Positions 46,411 through 54,347 of a stretch of DNA of 54,985 bases are shown here, piece by piece. The DNA comes from a virus: IMG/VR virus record IMGVR_UViG_3300010396_000013, positions 1 to 54,985 of that record; one strand, written 5' to 3'. The notes below the pieces were generated by a model. That model saw only the letters and a list, made by a program, of their open reading frames with translations, ran no database searches and was not told the DNA's origin. A program made the position numbers and the translations under genes. Position 1 is the first letter of the stretch. Every line of letters starts with the position of its first letter.

Positions 46411-46480
46411 GTCCACGGTTTGCTAAACCGTTTAGGGGTGTAAAGCCCCTACGTGGGTTCGAATCCCATCCCCTCCGCCA
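46411..46480 (+). other. attP core: 3' part of tRNA-Ser(GCU)
   Basis: The sequence holds the anticodon arm (ACGGT TTGCTAA ACCGT), the long variable arm (AGGGG/CCCCT), the T arm (GTGGG TTCGAAT CCCAT) and the 3' acceptor strand with CCA, but no matching 5' half. Adjacent to the integrase, it is the identity block that restores a host tRNA-Ser gene on integration. AT-rich flanks suit arm-binding sites. An intact core within the circle indicates the unintegrated form. Confidence 0.85.
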
Positions 46481-46487
46481 CTTTCTT

Positions 46488-47597
46488 TTATTTATCAACA
46501 AGTTGCTTCCACTCTCTGCGCACCCTTTCGGGGCGTTTCGGTGTGTCGTTTTGGGTCGTCTGTGCCCCGGTTTGTGCCACCCCATGTTTCGCCTGCACCT
46601 GCTCGCGTCCGGTCAGGTGGGCTAGATAAATCTCAGTCGTCTTGATCGACGTATGCCCCAAGTGCTTGGACAGACTGTAGATGTCCCACCCCATGCGCAG
46701 CGACCGGATAGCGAATCCATGGCGGAGGTCATGGACCCGGAAGCGGCGGAATTGCCGGGCTGCATCGGCCTCGCGCACGATCAGTAAACGCACCGCTTGG
46801 CTGAAATTGCTGCTGAAATTGCGATATGGTTCGCCGCGCTCGTTGGTAAAAAGCGGGCCGCTCCGTGGGAGACCTGCTAAGACTGGCCCCGCGTCGCCGG
46901 CCGGCGTGCGCCAATCGATCGTGCGAGGGCGGTTGGTCTTGGTCTTACGGAGCGCGATTTGCCGGCGCTCCCATAGTATATCCTCGCCCGTCAGCGTCAC
47001 GGCTTCATTCTCCCGCATCCCTGTGGCGTGGAGCAGCCGCAGCACGGCGGCAATACCGGGCGGCACAGAAAGCAGCACAGCAGCCACGGCGGCATCCTGC
47101 GGCGGCTCTATCGGTTCGCGGCGCTCGCGGATCATGCCCCGGTCATAAGTCGTCACCGGGTTCGCCGGAATCCAGCCCCATGCGGTGCAGGCAGCCATCA
47201 TGCGGGAGAGGGCGGTCAGGTCGCGGCGGATCGTGGCATTCGTCACCAGATTGGCGCGGCTGCTGACGTATTCCCCTATCGTCTGCGCGGTGATTTGGTC
47301 TACCCGCAGCGAGCCAAAGACGGCTTCAAGCTGCGCGATGCTGGATAGGTAGCGGGTGGCGACGGCTGGCTTGACGGCGTTGGGCAGCACTTCGGTAGCC
47401 CACCGGACAACAGCGGCCTTGAATGTCGGGGTGTCCGGTGAGCCTAGCGATGCGCGTTCGAGTTTGAGCCGCCACGCCCTGAGCCGGCGAGCCGCTTCGC
47501 GCGCATCAGGCGTTCGTAGGCTTGATCGGTATTCGCGTCCGGCGATTTTGAGCCTGCCCCAATAGATGGTGCCGCGTAGGTAGAGATTGATCGGCAT
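46488..47597 (-). CDS. int: Tyrosine integrase
   Basis: It has 369 residues. An N-terminal arm-binding region is followed by a core-binding domain (VATRYLSSIAQLEAVFGSLR). The catalytic residues are visible: Arg in LLHATGMRENEAV, Lys in RKTKTNRPRTI, HxxR in VHDLRHGFAI, His in LGHTSIKTTE and Tyr in TEIYLAHL. The stop lies 8 bp from the tRNA-Ser core. It catalyses integration into and excision from the tRNA gene. Confidence 0.95.
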   Translation of the reverse strand: MPINLYLRGTIYWGRLKIAGREYRSSLRTPDAREAARRLRAWRLKLERASLGSPDTPTFKAAVVRWATEVLPNAVKPAVATRYLSSIAQLEAVFGSLRVDQITAQTIGEYVSSRANLVTNATIRRDLTALSRMMAACTAWGWIPANPVTTYDRGMIRERREPIEPPQDAAVAAVLLSVPPGIAAVLRLLHATGMRENEAVTLTGEDILWERRQIALRKTKTNRPRTIDWRTPAGDAGPVLAGLPRSGPLFTNERGEPYRNFSSNFSQAVRLLIVREADAARQFRRFRVHDLRHGFAIRSLRMGWDIYSLSKHLGHTSIKTTEIYLAHLTGREQVQAKHGVAQTGAQTTQNDTPKRPERVRREWKQLVDK

Positions 47598-47770
47598 GCT
47601 TGGCGCTCACGCTGGGTAATCCAGCGCGACAGTTTGTCAGGGTCGAACGTCCAGAGTCCACCCAGCTTCGCGGCGCCGGGTATTTTGCCGGCTGCCGCCA
47701 TGTCCTGCACGGCGCGTCGGCCGATGCTGGTCAGCCGCGCGACATCGGAAACGCGGATACGGGGGGTCAT
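47444..47770 (-). CDS. Excisionase/HTH protein upstream of the integrase
   Basis: This 108-residue protein has an AlpA/MerR-like winged helix: RVSDVARLTSIGRRAVQDMA, AAGKIPGAAKLGGLWTFDPD, KLSRWITQRE. It overlaps the integrase start by 154 nt, as many xis-int pairs do. Its likely job is directing excision and perhaps repressing int. Confidence 0.72.
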   Translation of the reverse strand: MTPRIRVSDVARLTSIGRRAVQDMAAAGKIPGAAKLGGLWTFDPDKLSRWITQRERQACRSISTYAAPSIGAGSKSPDANTDQAYERLMRAKRLAGSGRGGSNSNAHR

Positions 47771-47806
47771 GCCGCCTGCTCCGGGCTGAGCCAGCGGGGT
47801 TGAATG

Positions 47807-48349
47807 TCAACCATCCTCCAGCGCCTCCCGCTCAATCTCCGCGAACAATTCCGGGGCCAACACCCGACGTGCGATGCCTACGAACCGGCGCGAGAACTTC
47901 TTGGCCGAAGACGCCTGCTGTATCAGCGATTGAAGCCGCAGAGCCTCCACGCGCTTTGATTCTTTCAGGGCGGCGGCCTGTTCGTGCAGTCGCGCCTGTT
48001 TGGCGAGACCAACGGCCGGGTCTTTCTTCGAGCGTTGCGCAGGTCCGGTTGTTCCGGCGATCTGCTTCATCCGCTGTTGCAGGCGCTTCATGATGATACT
48101 CTTGGCCACGCGCGCCTTGCATGCTCGCGTGAACCACAGGCGTTTGGCCGCCGATATTGCCTCCACGCCATGCACACTGACATCAGCTTCGTAAGCAGTG
48201 ATCTGGATGTGGATTTGGTCCAGGTCCTCCTGCGTCTCGCGGATCATCGCGGCACAGGTGACTTCGTCCATGATCAGCGAAACGTCGTCGGTGAAGCGCT
48301 CGAAGGTTTCGTCGTCTAGGGTGGGGAGCGGGTGGGGGTTAGGCATCAT
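47807..48349 (-). CDS. Hypothetical helical protein, 180 aa
   Basis: It begins MMPNPHPLPTLDDETFERFT, from ATG 48349 with GGTGGGG upstream. A long charged helical region follows (IRETQEDLDQIHIQITAYEA, KRLQQRMKQIAGTTG, KQARLHEQAAALKESKRVEA), probably coiled coil. The function was not recognised. It lies between the Lar-like and excisionase genes in the leftward operon. Confidence 0.6.
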   Translation of the reverse strand: MMPNPHPLPTLDDETFERFTDDVSLIMDEVTCAAMIRETQEDLDQIHIQITAYEADVSVHGVEAISAAKRLWFTRACKARVAKSIIMKRLQQRMKQIAGTTGPAQRSKKDPAVGLAKQARLHEQAAALKESKRVEALRLQSLIQQASSAKKFSRRFVGIARRVLAPELFAEIEREALEDG

Positions 48350-48665
48350 CGTCATCCCCACCCAGCAGCCGCAACACGGCGTCGGCGCGATCCAGATGCG
48401 CTTTATCCAGCCGCGCGCAATGCCGGTCGTCGTGCCCTACCACGCATTTCGACCTGCAGCAGATTATCTCCGCCACTTCCTCGCGCGTCGGCAGCGGGGG
48501 CGCCGGCTGGGTGCGGCGGTTCCATGCGAGCGCGGCTTCGGATTCGGTCCGGTATTCGAGCGTCGCGATAAAGCATCTGGTGCATGCGATATAGAACTTG
48601 CGAGATGGCGGCTTAGACAGCCACCCACTGCTCCCGCACATCGGACACGGCGACAGCGCGATCAT
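48339..48665 (-). CDS. Lar-like restriction alleviation protein
   Basis: It has 108 residues. The N-terminus has the Lar family layout: PCPMCGSSGWLSK, then YIACTRCFIATLEYRTESEA and ALAWNRRT, a zinc-binding C4 domain. Lar of the Rac prophage modulates type I restriction. The C-terminal half (PTREEVAEIICCRSKCVVGH) adds another Cys cluster. With the DpdA-like and methyltransferase genes it would be a third anti-restriction candidate in this phage. Confidence 0.72.
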   Translation of the reverse strand: MIALSPCPMCGSSGWLSKPPSRKFYIACTRCFIATLEYRTESEAALAWNRRTQPAPPLPTREEVAEIICCRSKCVVGHDDRHCARLDKAHLDRADAVLRLLGGDDDDA

Positions 48666-49033
48666 TCCCCGCCCTCCGCCATGGCACGAAGCAGGGCAGC
48701 GAGACGGGCGGAGGGTTCGGTTTTCGCGCGGCCCTCTCCCCACCCCGTTCGTTCATCTCGGCATGCACGAGCGGCGAATTTATCGGGCCATTGCTCCAAT
48801 TCAGACAATACAATCCGCCCCGGCAGCGCGGCTTGGGCGTCGATGCTGGTGGTCAGGCATGGCGGCTGCGTGGCGTCAGCCCAATCGGTCTTGCTGGGCG
48901 GCAACAGCGTGCATTCGGCAGTATCGAAGACGGTCCAACCTATGGAGAGGCATATCTCGTTGTCAAAATCGCGCCCCGTCTCCCCGGCTTCCACCCTCTC
49001 CGCCAGCGCCAGCAGTTCGGTGCGGCGGGTCAT
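48662..49033 (-). CDS. Small accessory protein, 123 aa
   Basis: It begins MTRRTELLALAERVEAGETG, with RDFDNEICLSIGWTVFDTAE, and ends LRAMAEGGE. This layout (an N-terminal 'LLALAERVE...D.EI', a C-terminal 'RLAALLRAMA') is shared with the gene at 53665-54024 and with many phage proteins of unknown function. It is ATGA-coupled on both sides. Confidence 0.65.
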   Translation of the reverse strand: MTRRTELLALAERVEAGETGRDFDNEICLSIGWTVFDTAECTLLPPSKTDWADATQPPCLTTSIDAQAALPGRIVLSELEQWPDKFAARACRDERTGWGEGRAKTEPSARLAALLRAMAEGGE

Positions 49034-49236
49034 GACTGTTGTTCCCACACCACCACATCTGCGCGGCCTCGGAACACTAGCCAAGCGGCGCGCAGCCGGT
49101 GCGGGATACCAGTCCATCCCAAGGAGCGGGCCGGCACATAGCGGCCATCTGGCAGGCCCGTGGCGCATTGGGGAGCCATACGCAGAAGGCTTTCGATCGT
49201 CCAAATAGTCACACCGTAATTCATACGACGCATCAT
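49030..49236 (-). CDS. Hypothetical protein, 68 aa
   Basis: It begins MMRRMNYGVTIWTIESLLRM and ends VVVWEQQS, with ATGLPDGRYVPARSLGWTGI between. The start overlaps the upstream stop (ATGATGA). Nothing diagnostic was recognised; it belongs to the chain of coupled accessory frames. Confidence 0.55.
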   Translation of the reverse strand: MMRRMNYGVTIWTIESLLRMAPQCATGLPDGRYVPARSLGWTGIPHRLRAAWLVFRGRADVVVWEQQS

Positions 49237-49559
49237 GCCACGTCCTCCGGGAATGGGCGCGGGGCGCCGGCGAGCATGGCGGCGTAACCCTCCGGCCAAT
49301 CGATATCGGTGGACGATGTCCAATCCAGCCGTCGCACGGCGACGATCATGGTTTGGGTTACCGCCCCTGGCACCACCTGCCACCCCTCCACGTCGAGCAC
49401 GGCCAGCATGGCGAGCCGGGCGGCGCGGGCTTCTTCCCGCACAGAATGTTGGGTTCCCATATCTTCCAATTCCATATCGCACTTGTCTTCGTCTTCACGG
49501 CGAATGCTCCAAATCGCCCGCGCCATCGCCTCGTCGCAGCGGTCGGTGAGGGTGGTCAT
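49233..49559 (-). CDS. Hypothetical protein, 108 aa
   Basis: It begins MTTLTDRCDEAMARAIWSIR, continues REEARAARLAMLAVLDVEGW and QVVPGAVTQTMIVAVRRLDW, and ends FPEDVA. The middle resembles a recurrent phage accessory type ('A..A..aMi.al'). It is ATGA-coupled to both neighbours. The function is unknown. Confidence 0.6.
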   Translation of the reverse strand: MTTLTDRCDEAMARAIWSIRREDEDKCDMELEDMGTQHSVREEARAARLAMLAVLDVEGWQVVPGAVTQTMIVAVRRLDWTSSTDIDWPEGYAAMLAGAPRPFPEDVA

Positions 49560-49981
49560 GGGGTCGGTTCCTTGGTGATGGCGTCGAGAAGCGCGGTTGC
49601 CAAATTTCTCCACTCCCGCACGATCTTGTTGGCCTTCTCGCCGCGACGGTCCTGATGATGCCATTCCGCATGCGCCTCATCGTAGGACGCAGACACGGCA
49701 GCGAATGCTCCCCGCAAAGCCCCCACCAGCGCCGCCTCACGCTCCTTTGCGGCGGCGAGGTCGGCGGGTTTGGGGATTAGCATGAAATACCGAAAGCCAC
49801 TTTGGTAAGCGGTCTCCGGAGAATGCCAGCCCCCGCCATATAGTGACCAACCCCACTCGTCATCGAATGGCAATTTTTCCCACAGCACGATTCCAGGCGC
49901 ACCGCCGGCAACGTTCTCCAGCCAGTGGATGCGTTCCACACCCCTCAGTTCCTCCGGAGGCTCGCACCGTTCGTCGCTCAT
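49556..49981 (-). CDS. Hypothetical protein, 141 aa
   Basis: It begins MSDERCEPPEELRGVERIHW. The first half has an aromatic, beta-like patch (FDDEWGWSLYGGGWHSPETA), and the second half is a long helix (ADLAAAKEREAALVGALRGA). It is coupled at both ends by ATGA. No family was recognised. Confidence 0.6.
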   Translation of the reverse strand: MSDERCEPPEELRGVERIHWLENVAGGAPGIVLWEKLPFDDEWGWSLYGGGWHSPETAYQSGFRYFMLIPKPADLAAAKEREAALVGALRGAFAAVSASYDEAHAEWHHQDRRGEKANKIVREWRNLATALLDAITKEPTP

Positions 49982-50310
49982 GTCGTCGGCTCCTTGATGA
50001 GTGCGCGGATGGCGGCGGCTTTCCACACCAACACCGCTTTTACCGCCCGCATTTCCGATGCGGACAATTCGCCAGCGTTTAAGCGGATGGTTTGACGCGA
50101 CATATCGAGGCTATTTGCCGCTTCTTCCAGCCCCTGCCGGCGACCTTCCGCGAGGCCGGCATCATATGCCAGCACTGCGCGCAGATCGGCCGGGCTGGCG
50201 GCGACGTGGGCGATGTAGGTGCGGATCGCGGCCTCGATTGCTCCGGGCCATGCCGCGTTGCGTAATTCGTGCGTCGCTGCCGCCAGAGCCTTCGCGTCCA
50301 GATCACTCAC
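49978..50310 (-). CDS. Hypothetical helical protein, 110 aa
   Basis: It begins MSDLDAKALAAATHELRNAA and is Ala-rich and helical. An HTH-like stretch (EGRRQGLEEAANSLDMSRQT) lies near residues 54-75, and the end is VLVWKAAAIRALIKEPTT. It may be a small DNA-binding or assembly protein; the assignment is open. Confidence 0.6.
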   Translation of the reverse strand: MSDLDAKALAAATHELRNAAWPGAIEAAIRTYIAHVAASPADLRAVLAYDAGLAEGRRQGLEEAANSLDMSRQTIRLNAGELSASEMRAVKAVLVWKAAAIRALIKEPTT

Positions 50311-50467
50311 CGTCCGTCTCCTTCACCGTGATCTGGTCGCAGCGCCAGCCTTTGTCCGGTTGCGCATAGGTAAACCAGCACCGCGCATCAACTTCGGTTC
50401 GGAACCAGTGGCAGACGCCCTGATACTGCGGGTTCCACACCAGCCACATCGTCCGCTCACCGGCCAT
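50303..50467 (-). CDS. Hypothetical protein, 54 aa
   Basis: It begins MAGERTMWLVWNPQYQGVCH and contains WFRTEVDARCWFTYAQPDKG. It is aromatic- and Trp-rich, like a compact beta fold. The start lies 6 bp after the upstream stop, and its 3' end overlaps the next gene. No family was recognised. Confidence 0.55.
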   Translation of the reverse strand: MAGERTMWLVWNPQYQGVCHWFRTEVDARCWFTYAQPDKGWRCDQITVKETDGE

Positions 50468-50472
50468 GTCGA

Positions 50473-50733
50473 TCACTCCGAAGTATCTGTTGGGCAGTCG
50501 CGGGTATGCCAACTGTCGGGGCCTCCGCAATCTGGGCAGAAATATTTGGCGTGCGCGTATTGCTGGGCGATGAGCGTTGCCGTCTTAGCAGCGTCGCGCC
50601 TAACAATCTCCCGCCGCAGCACAGCATCGGACACGCTTGATAGATCGACATTATCGGCCATCGGCTTCACGCTTTTGCGGAGAGCCGCATCGAAAATACG
50701 AGGTAAACCCCGCTCGTTGATTTCACCGCCCAT
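50473..50733 (-). CDS. Small Cys-motif protein, 86 aa
   Basis: It begins MGGEINERGLPRIFDAALRK. The first half is helical (SSVSDAVLRREIVRRDAAKT); the C-terminus carries FCPDCGGPDSWHTRDCPTD with CxxC, His and Cys, a plausible zinc site. It overlaps the upstream gene by 11 bp. The function is unknown. Confidence 0.6.
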   Translation of the reverse strand: MGGEINERGLPRIFDAALRKSVKPMADNVDLSSVSDAVLRREIVRRDAAKTATLIAQQYAHAKYFCPDCGGPDSWHTRDCPTDTSE

Positions 50734-50890
50734 CGACTGCCTCCACATACGGCTTGTTCATCACCGGCTGATCATCGTCGAACACATAATCGCTGTAACT
50801 GCGATAGGTGATGGTGCGGTCGTCAGGGTCTTGCCAGCACGGCGGCTCGGGGCCGTCTCCGCGCCAGGCGTAGCGGTCATTGGTTGCCAT
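50723..50890 (-). CDS. Hypothetical acidic protein, 55 aa
   Basis: It begins MATNDRYAWRGDGPEPPCWQ and has an acidic, Tyr-rich middle (DDRTITYRSYSDYVFDDDQP). It overlaps both neighbours by 11-14 bp. No family was recognised; the charge pattern could suit a DNA mimic, but nothing more supports that. Confidence 0.5.
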   Translation of the reverse strand: MATNDRYAWRGDGPEPPCWQDPDDRTITYRSYSDYVFDDDQPVMNKPYVEAVDGR

Positions 50891-51065
50891 CGGCTGCCTC
50901 CCGTTCCGCGTCCACGATGCGCCAGGCGGCGGCGATGGCATCTTTTTCAGACCTGTAATCGTCTGTGATGGTTTTCCGATCCGGCGACACGGCAAACCTA
51001 TGTGTGCCGTTGGCCGAGGGAACTACAAACCACCCTTCCGGCAACTCGCCCCGCTCGCCGCTCAT
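50877..51065 (-). CDS. Small 'ELPEGW' family protein, 62 aa
   Basis: It begins MSGERGELPEGWFVVPSANG and ends with the helix EKDAIAAAWRIVDAEREAAD. The same frame, ELPEGW plus AIAAAWRIV, occurs in the gene at 54344-54535, so the two are paralogues. It is ATGA-coupled upstream. The function is unknown. Confidence 0.62.
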   Translation of the reverse strand: MSGERGELPEGWFVVPSANGTHRFAVSPDRKTITDDYRSEKDAIAAAWRIVDAEREAADGNQ

Positions 51066-51478
51066 GACTTCGCCTCCAGCGCGGCGATGGCGGCGCGGAG
51101 GCGTCGGATAGCGTCGCCGTTCGCATCGGCCGTTCGTGACGATTCCCATTCCGCCATAGCCGCCTTCACCTCCGCCACCTTATCGACCGGCGCGAGGGAT
51201 TTGGGGAGGGCGTCTACGGCTGCGGTCAGTTCGTCACACCGCTTGCTTCCAGCCGAAGTCTCTCCATGCAGGTCGCGCCACTTCTCCGCCGCCTCCAACA
51301 CCGCCTCCTGCTCCGCGGTGATGGCAGACGGCATCGCATGCAGCATCGTCGCCGGCACCTGATATCCAGCGCCATTGTCACCGACTGCCACCGAATACCA
51401 GCCCTGGCCGATATCACGCGCCACCAACACCATCGCCATCTGCGGCCACTTGTCGCCGGTTGGGGTCCAGGGGGCCAT
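51062..51478 (-). CDS. Hypothetical protein downstream of recT, 138 aa
   Basis: It begins MAPWTPTGDKWPQMAMVLVA, with RDIGQGWYSVAVGDNGAGYQ and a helical C-terminal half (EQEAVLEAAEKWRDLHGETS, RRLRAAIAALEAKS). The start overlaps the recT stop (TGATG), so it may be made together with the recombination proteins. No family was recognised. Confidence 0.6.
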   Translation of the reverse strand: MAPWTPTGDKWPQMAMVLVARDIGQGWYSVAVGDNGAGYQVPATMLHAMPSAITAEQEAVLEAAEKWRDLHGETSAGSKRCDELTAAVDALPKSLAPVDKVAEVKAAMAEWESSRTADANGDAIRRLRAAIAALEAKS

Positions 51479-52497
51479 CAGCGGCCTCCCTGCTGCGGCG
51501 CGAACCCGTGGCGAGCGGCGGTCACGGAAATGCCGACGCGCTCATGGTCCTCGGCGCTCAGCCCCTTCACCTTCGTCCGCGTCGCCGCGTTGTTCAGGAG
51601 CTTTTCCAGCGCGGCACTGTCGGGCTGGGCTTCGATCTGCTCGATCAGCCAATCGGCGTCGGATGGCGGGGTATCCAGTTGATCGATTACGCCATCCACC
51701 ACTTCGCCAGCCGCTTCCAGCGCGTCCAGCTTGCTTGCCTGGGCCGCCGGCTCCGGGGTGGCATCCATGGTGGGGCCATCGTGCGCAGGCGTCTGCTCGG
51801 CTTCATCATCGCGCCGCAGCAGGTCGTCTGCGTCGGCATCCATCGGCAGCCACTTGGACAGGCGGCGGAATACCGTCTTGCGTGCCATTTCGTCCCACCA
51901 GTCCACCCATGGGCCGCGATCCTTGGACCGGCTGACCTGGCGCACCTTTTCGATTGCGGCACGGTCCATCACCTCGAATTGCGGGGTGCCCCCATCCTTG
52001 AACTTCGCGACGGCATAAGCACCAATGGCCTGCCCACGGTCGCCAGGGAACAGTGGCGTATGCTCTAGCGTTGATTCGGTGCCCTGCCGCCAGATGAAAT
52101 GATCGTTCGCATAGATCACATGGGCCTCGATGCCGGCGATCTCACCCGAATTGCGCGCCCGCTTCTGGATGCCGGCGAGCATCGGCATATACTGCACCGC
52201 CTTGACCCATTCCTCGCGGCCGTCGCGCTTGACCTTCGTATTGAAGATCACCAGCGCAGCCTCGCGGCCATCGGGGATCAGGCCATCGGCGGCGCATTTG
52301 GTGCAGGACGCCAGCAGGGTTGTCCGGTCGGCAACCAGAAGGTCCGGGTTCTGCTGCACAACCGTCATCACCACGCGCTGGAATTTCTCCGGCTTGATGT
52401 GGCTTGGCAGCGCGTTCTTGAATTGGCTGGACATGCTGGAAAGCTGGGCGCGCAGGATTTCGGCTGGCGGCTTCCCGGCTGATGTGGTGACGCTCAT
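51478..52497 (-). CDS. recT: RecT-type single-strand annealing protein
   Basis: This 339-residue protein has the RecT core: ILRAQLSSMSSQFKNALPSH, FQRVVMTVVQQNPDLL, LASCTKCAADGLIPDGREAA, and QYMPMLAGIQKRARNSGEIA. The C-terminal part after residue 220 is acidic and less conserved. RecT anneals complementary strands made by its partner exonuclease. Here the exonuclease gene lies just upstream, and the recT start overlaps the exonuclease stop (ATGA). Confidence 0.93.
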   Translation of the reverse strand: MSVTTSAGKPPAEILRAQLSSMSSQFKNALPSHIKPEKFQRVVMTVVQQNPDLLVADRTTLLASCTKCAADGLIPDGREAALVIFNTKVKRDGREEWVKAVQYMPMLAGIQKRARNSGEIAGIEAHVIYANDHFIWRQGTESTLEHTPLFPGDRGQAIGAYAVAKFKDGGTPQFEVMDRAAIEKVRQVSRSKDRGPWVDWWDEMARKTVFRRLSKWLPMDADADDLLRRDDEAEQTPAHDGPTMDATPEPAAQASKLDALEAAGEVVDGVIDQLDTPPSDADWLIEQIEAQPDSAALEKLLNNAATRTKVKGLSAEDHERVGISVTAARHGFAPQQGGR

Positions 52498-53441
52498 GCG
52501 GCGCTCTCCATTTGGTCTGTGAATCGTGCAATGTATCGGCGCGTCTCAGCGCGGCCTTTGATGATCTCATCGGCCTTCGCGGGCCGATCCGGCTTCGCTG
52601 CCGTGATAGACACCGACAGGCTATAGCCGCTGCCCCAGGCCCGCTTGTGGCCTTCCAGCAGGGCTGCGGCGCGATTACGGGCATCGTCGTATGCCTCGCT
52701 CGCCGCCTTCTTGGCCGCTGTGGCATCGAGAAATGCCTGCACGGCCTCGGGGAACTCGTTGCTCTCCGAAAGGTCCAGCGCATCATCGGTCGGCTCCGGA
52801 TACAGTTCCCGCAGCACGTGCGCGGCGCTGTCCGAACCATCTACCGGGGGCGGCATCTTGCTTGACCAGAACGCGGCCACGCGGGCCTTGATCTGCGCAA
52901 TCAGTGCCGGGCGCGCGGCGTAGCGATAGACGCGCAGTTCGTTGCCGCCGATCAGGCTCGCGACCGCACCCCACTGCCAGCCAGTGCACGCAAGCTGCTG
53001 TTGCAGTTGCAGTAGGATGTGCAGCGGAGGCTCGCCATCGGTCCATGAGCGGCGATGAATGAGCCAGTCCACATTTTTGGTCTCCAGCACCCCAGGGCCG
53101 GAAAACTCGCCCTTCGGATCGGCGGTAATCTCGAAATCCAGGCTGGCCGCCATGCCGGGGCAGTCATCGCAGATGGCGTAGCGGCCCTTGGAGACTTCGA
53201 AGCCTTCTTCCTCGGCCGCCGCCAGCGCGACGACTTCTTCCAGCCTGTTGCCCCACGTGATCCGCTTACCTTCGACCTTCGGCGGTTCGGCCAACCCGCG
53301 CTTGACGTGCCACAGCGCGTAGTGGCTGAGGGCATAGGCCGGCTGGACACCCCAGAGCGCGGCGGTCTCGGATGCGCCGACGTAGCGCATGCGGTTGGCG
53401 AGCCATTCCTCGCGGCTGGCCGGCATCGGATGCAGGCTCAT
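52494..53441 (-). CDS. YqaJ/lambda-exonuclease family nuclease
   Basis: It has 315 residues from ATG 53441 with GGGGAG upstream. Conserved motifs are YVGASETAALWGVQP, ITWGNRLEEVVAL, the acidic SLDFEITADP and GVLETKNVDW (E-x-K), and ILLQLQQQLACTGWQWGAVA, all typical of YqaJ-type PD-(D/E)XK exonucleases. It resects DNA ends to give substrates for RecT. An ATG further upstream exists but is overlapped by the preceding gene. Confidence 0.92.
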   Translation of the reverse strand: MSLHPMPASREEWLANRMRYVGASETAALWGVQPAYALSHYALWHVKRGLAEPPKVEGKRITWGNRLEEVVALAAAEEEGFEVSKGRYAICDDCPGMAASLDFEITADPKGEFSGPGVLETKNVDWLIHRRSWTDGEPPLHILLQLQQQLACTGWQWGAVASLIGGNELRVYRYAARPALIAQIKARVAAFWSSKMPPPVDGSDSAAHVLRELYPEPTDDALDLSESNEFPEAVQAFLDATAAKKAASEAYDDARNRAAALLEGHKRAWGSGYSLSVSITAAKPDRPAKADEIIKGRAETRRYIARFTDQMESAA

Positions 53442-53665
53442 CGAACAATCTCCCCACCCATCCCACCCGGCACCCGCATGGCCGGATGCAGCGGCATCGC
53501 GTCGAGACACACGCCGTTGACGTGCTCCATCCGCTCGGCCTGGCGCACCGCCGCATCGAGCCGCTGCGCCTGCGCCCGGAGCGCGGATGCCGGGCCTTCG
53601 TCAACAACTGTCGCCTCGGCGCGGATTGACATGGCGATCTGGCGGAGGGTGTGGGAGAGGGTCAT
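53438..53665 (-). CDS. Hypothetical protein, 75 aa
   Basis: It begins MTLSHTLRQIAMSIRAEATV and has a helical middle (ASALRAQAQRLDAAVRQAER), ending GGMGGEIVR. It overlaps the exonuclease start by ATGA and follows the upstream gene by TAATG. It may be a regulator or partner of the recombination pair; position only. Confidence 0.58.
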   Translation of the reverse strand: MTLSHTLRQIAMSIRAEATVVDEGPASALRAQAQRLDAAVRQAERMEHVNGVCLDAMPLHPAMRVPGGMGGEIVR

Positions 53666-54024
53666 TACACGTTCCTCGCTTTGAGAGCGGCGATGCAGAG
53701 GGCGAGGGCGATGGCGGGGGTGGGGCCGCTGCAGTTCGACCAGTCGCAGCCTTCCTCAGACGCTGGCATGCAGCCCGCGACCGCCTCGCCGTTGTCGCAG
53801 TGCAGCGACCAGTCATGAGCGGGCGGGATCAATGTCAGGGCGGCGTCCACGCTGGCGGTGAAAAACGGCAACCGTTCCCATTCCGTCCCTGCGATCCATT
53901 GCCAATTTGTGGCGCTATTCCATTGCCGAACTTGACACCCAATCGCCCGCGCAATCTCCGCATCAAGCCGACGATCCGCCCCCGTCGCCGCCTCCAGCCG
54001 CGCGATGATTTCGGTGAGGGTCAT
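53665..54024 (-). CDS. Recurrent phage accessory protein, 119 aa
   Basis: It begins MTLTEIIARLEAATGADRRL, continues DAEIARAIGC and LPFFTASVDAALTLIPPAHD, and ends IALALCIAALKARNV. The pattern 'ARLEAATG.DR.LD..IA', 'FT.S.DAAL.L.P', 'A.ALCIAALKAR' defines a widespread small phage family of unknown function. It is coupled on both sides. Confidence 0.72.
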   Translation of the reverse strand: MTLTEIIARLEAATGADRRLDAEIARAIGCQVRQWNSATNWQWIAGTEWERLPFFTASVDAALTLIPPAHDWSLHCDNGEAVAGCMPASEEGCDWSNCSGPTPAIALALCIAALKARNV

Positions 54025-54347
54025 GATTGCACCGGAGGGGCTGGGAGGGGACGCCAGTGGGTGGGAGCGAGCATGCGGATCGCCATCGCATCAGATCCGA
54101 AACGCCGCCAGATGATCCACTCGCCGGAGCCGTCTTCGATGGCAGTCATCCAGCCGGCGACTGCCGTTTCTCCATCCTGCCGAACGAGGACTCGCGTCCC
54201 ATCCCTCGGCGCGCTCTCAATCCCCTCCCATGCCGCCGCATCAGCCGCAGCGAGGGCGGCGCGGATACGTTCGCGCCCGGCAGGGCTGTCCAGCAACCAC
54301 AGTTTCAGCTTTTCAAACGCGGCTTCAACCATGCGATCGGTGATCAC
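54021..54347 (-). CDS. DUF551-like protein, GTG start
   Basis: It has 108 residues. The GTG at 54347 overlaps the upstream stop (GTGA). A helical N-terminus (DRMVEAAFEKLKLWLLDSPA) is followed by a DUF551-like C-terminal half: WEGIESAPRDGTRVLVRQ, then GEWIIWRRFG and PTHWRPLPAPP. The family's role is unknown. It resembles the shorter protein at 13909-14136. Confidence 0.7.
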   Translation of the reverse strand: MITDRMVEAAFEKLKLWLLDSPAGRERIRAALAAADAAAWEGIESAPRDGTRVLVRQDGETAVAGWMTAIEDGSGEWIIWRRFGSDAMAIRMLAPTHWRPLPAPPVQS

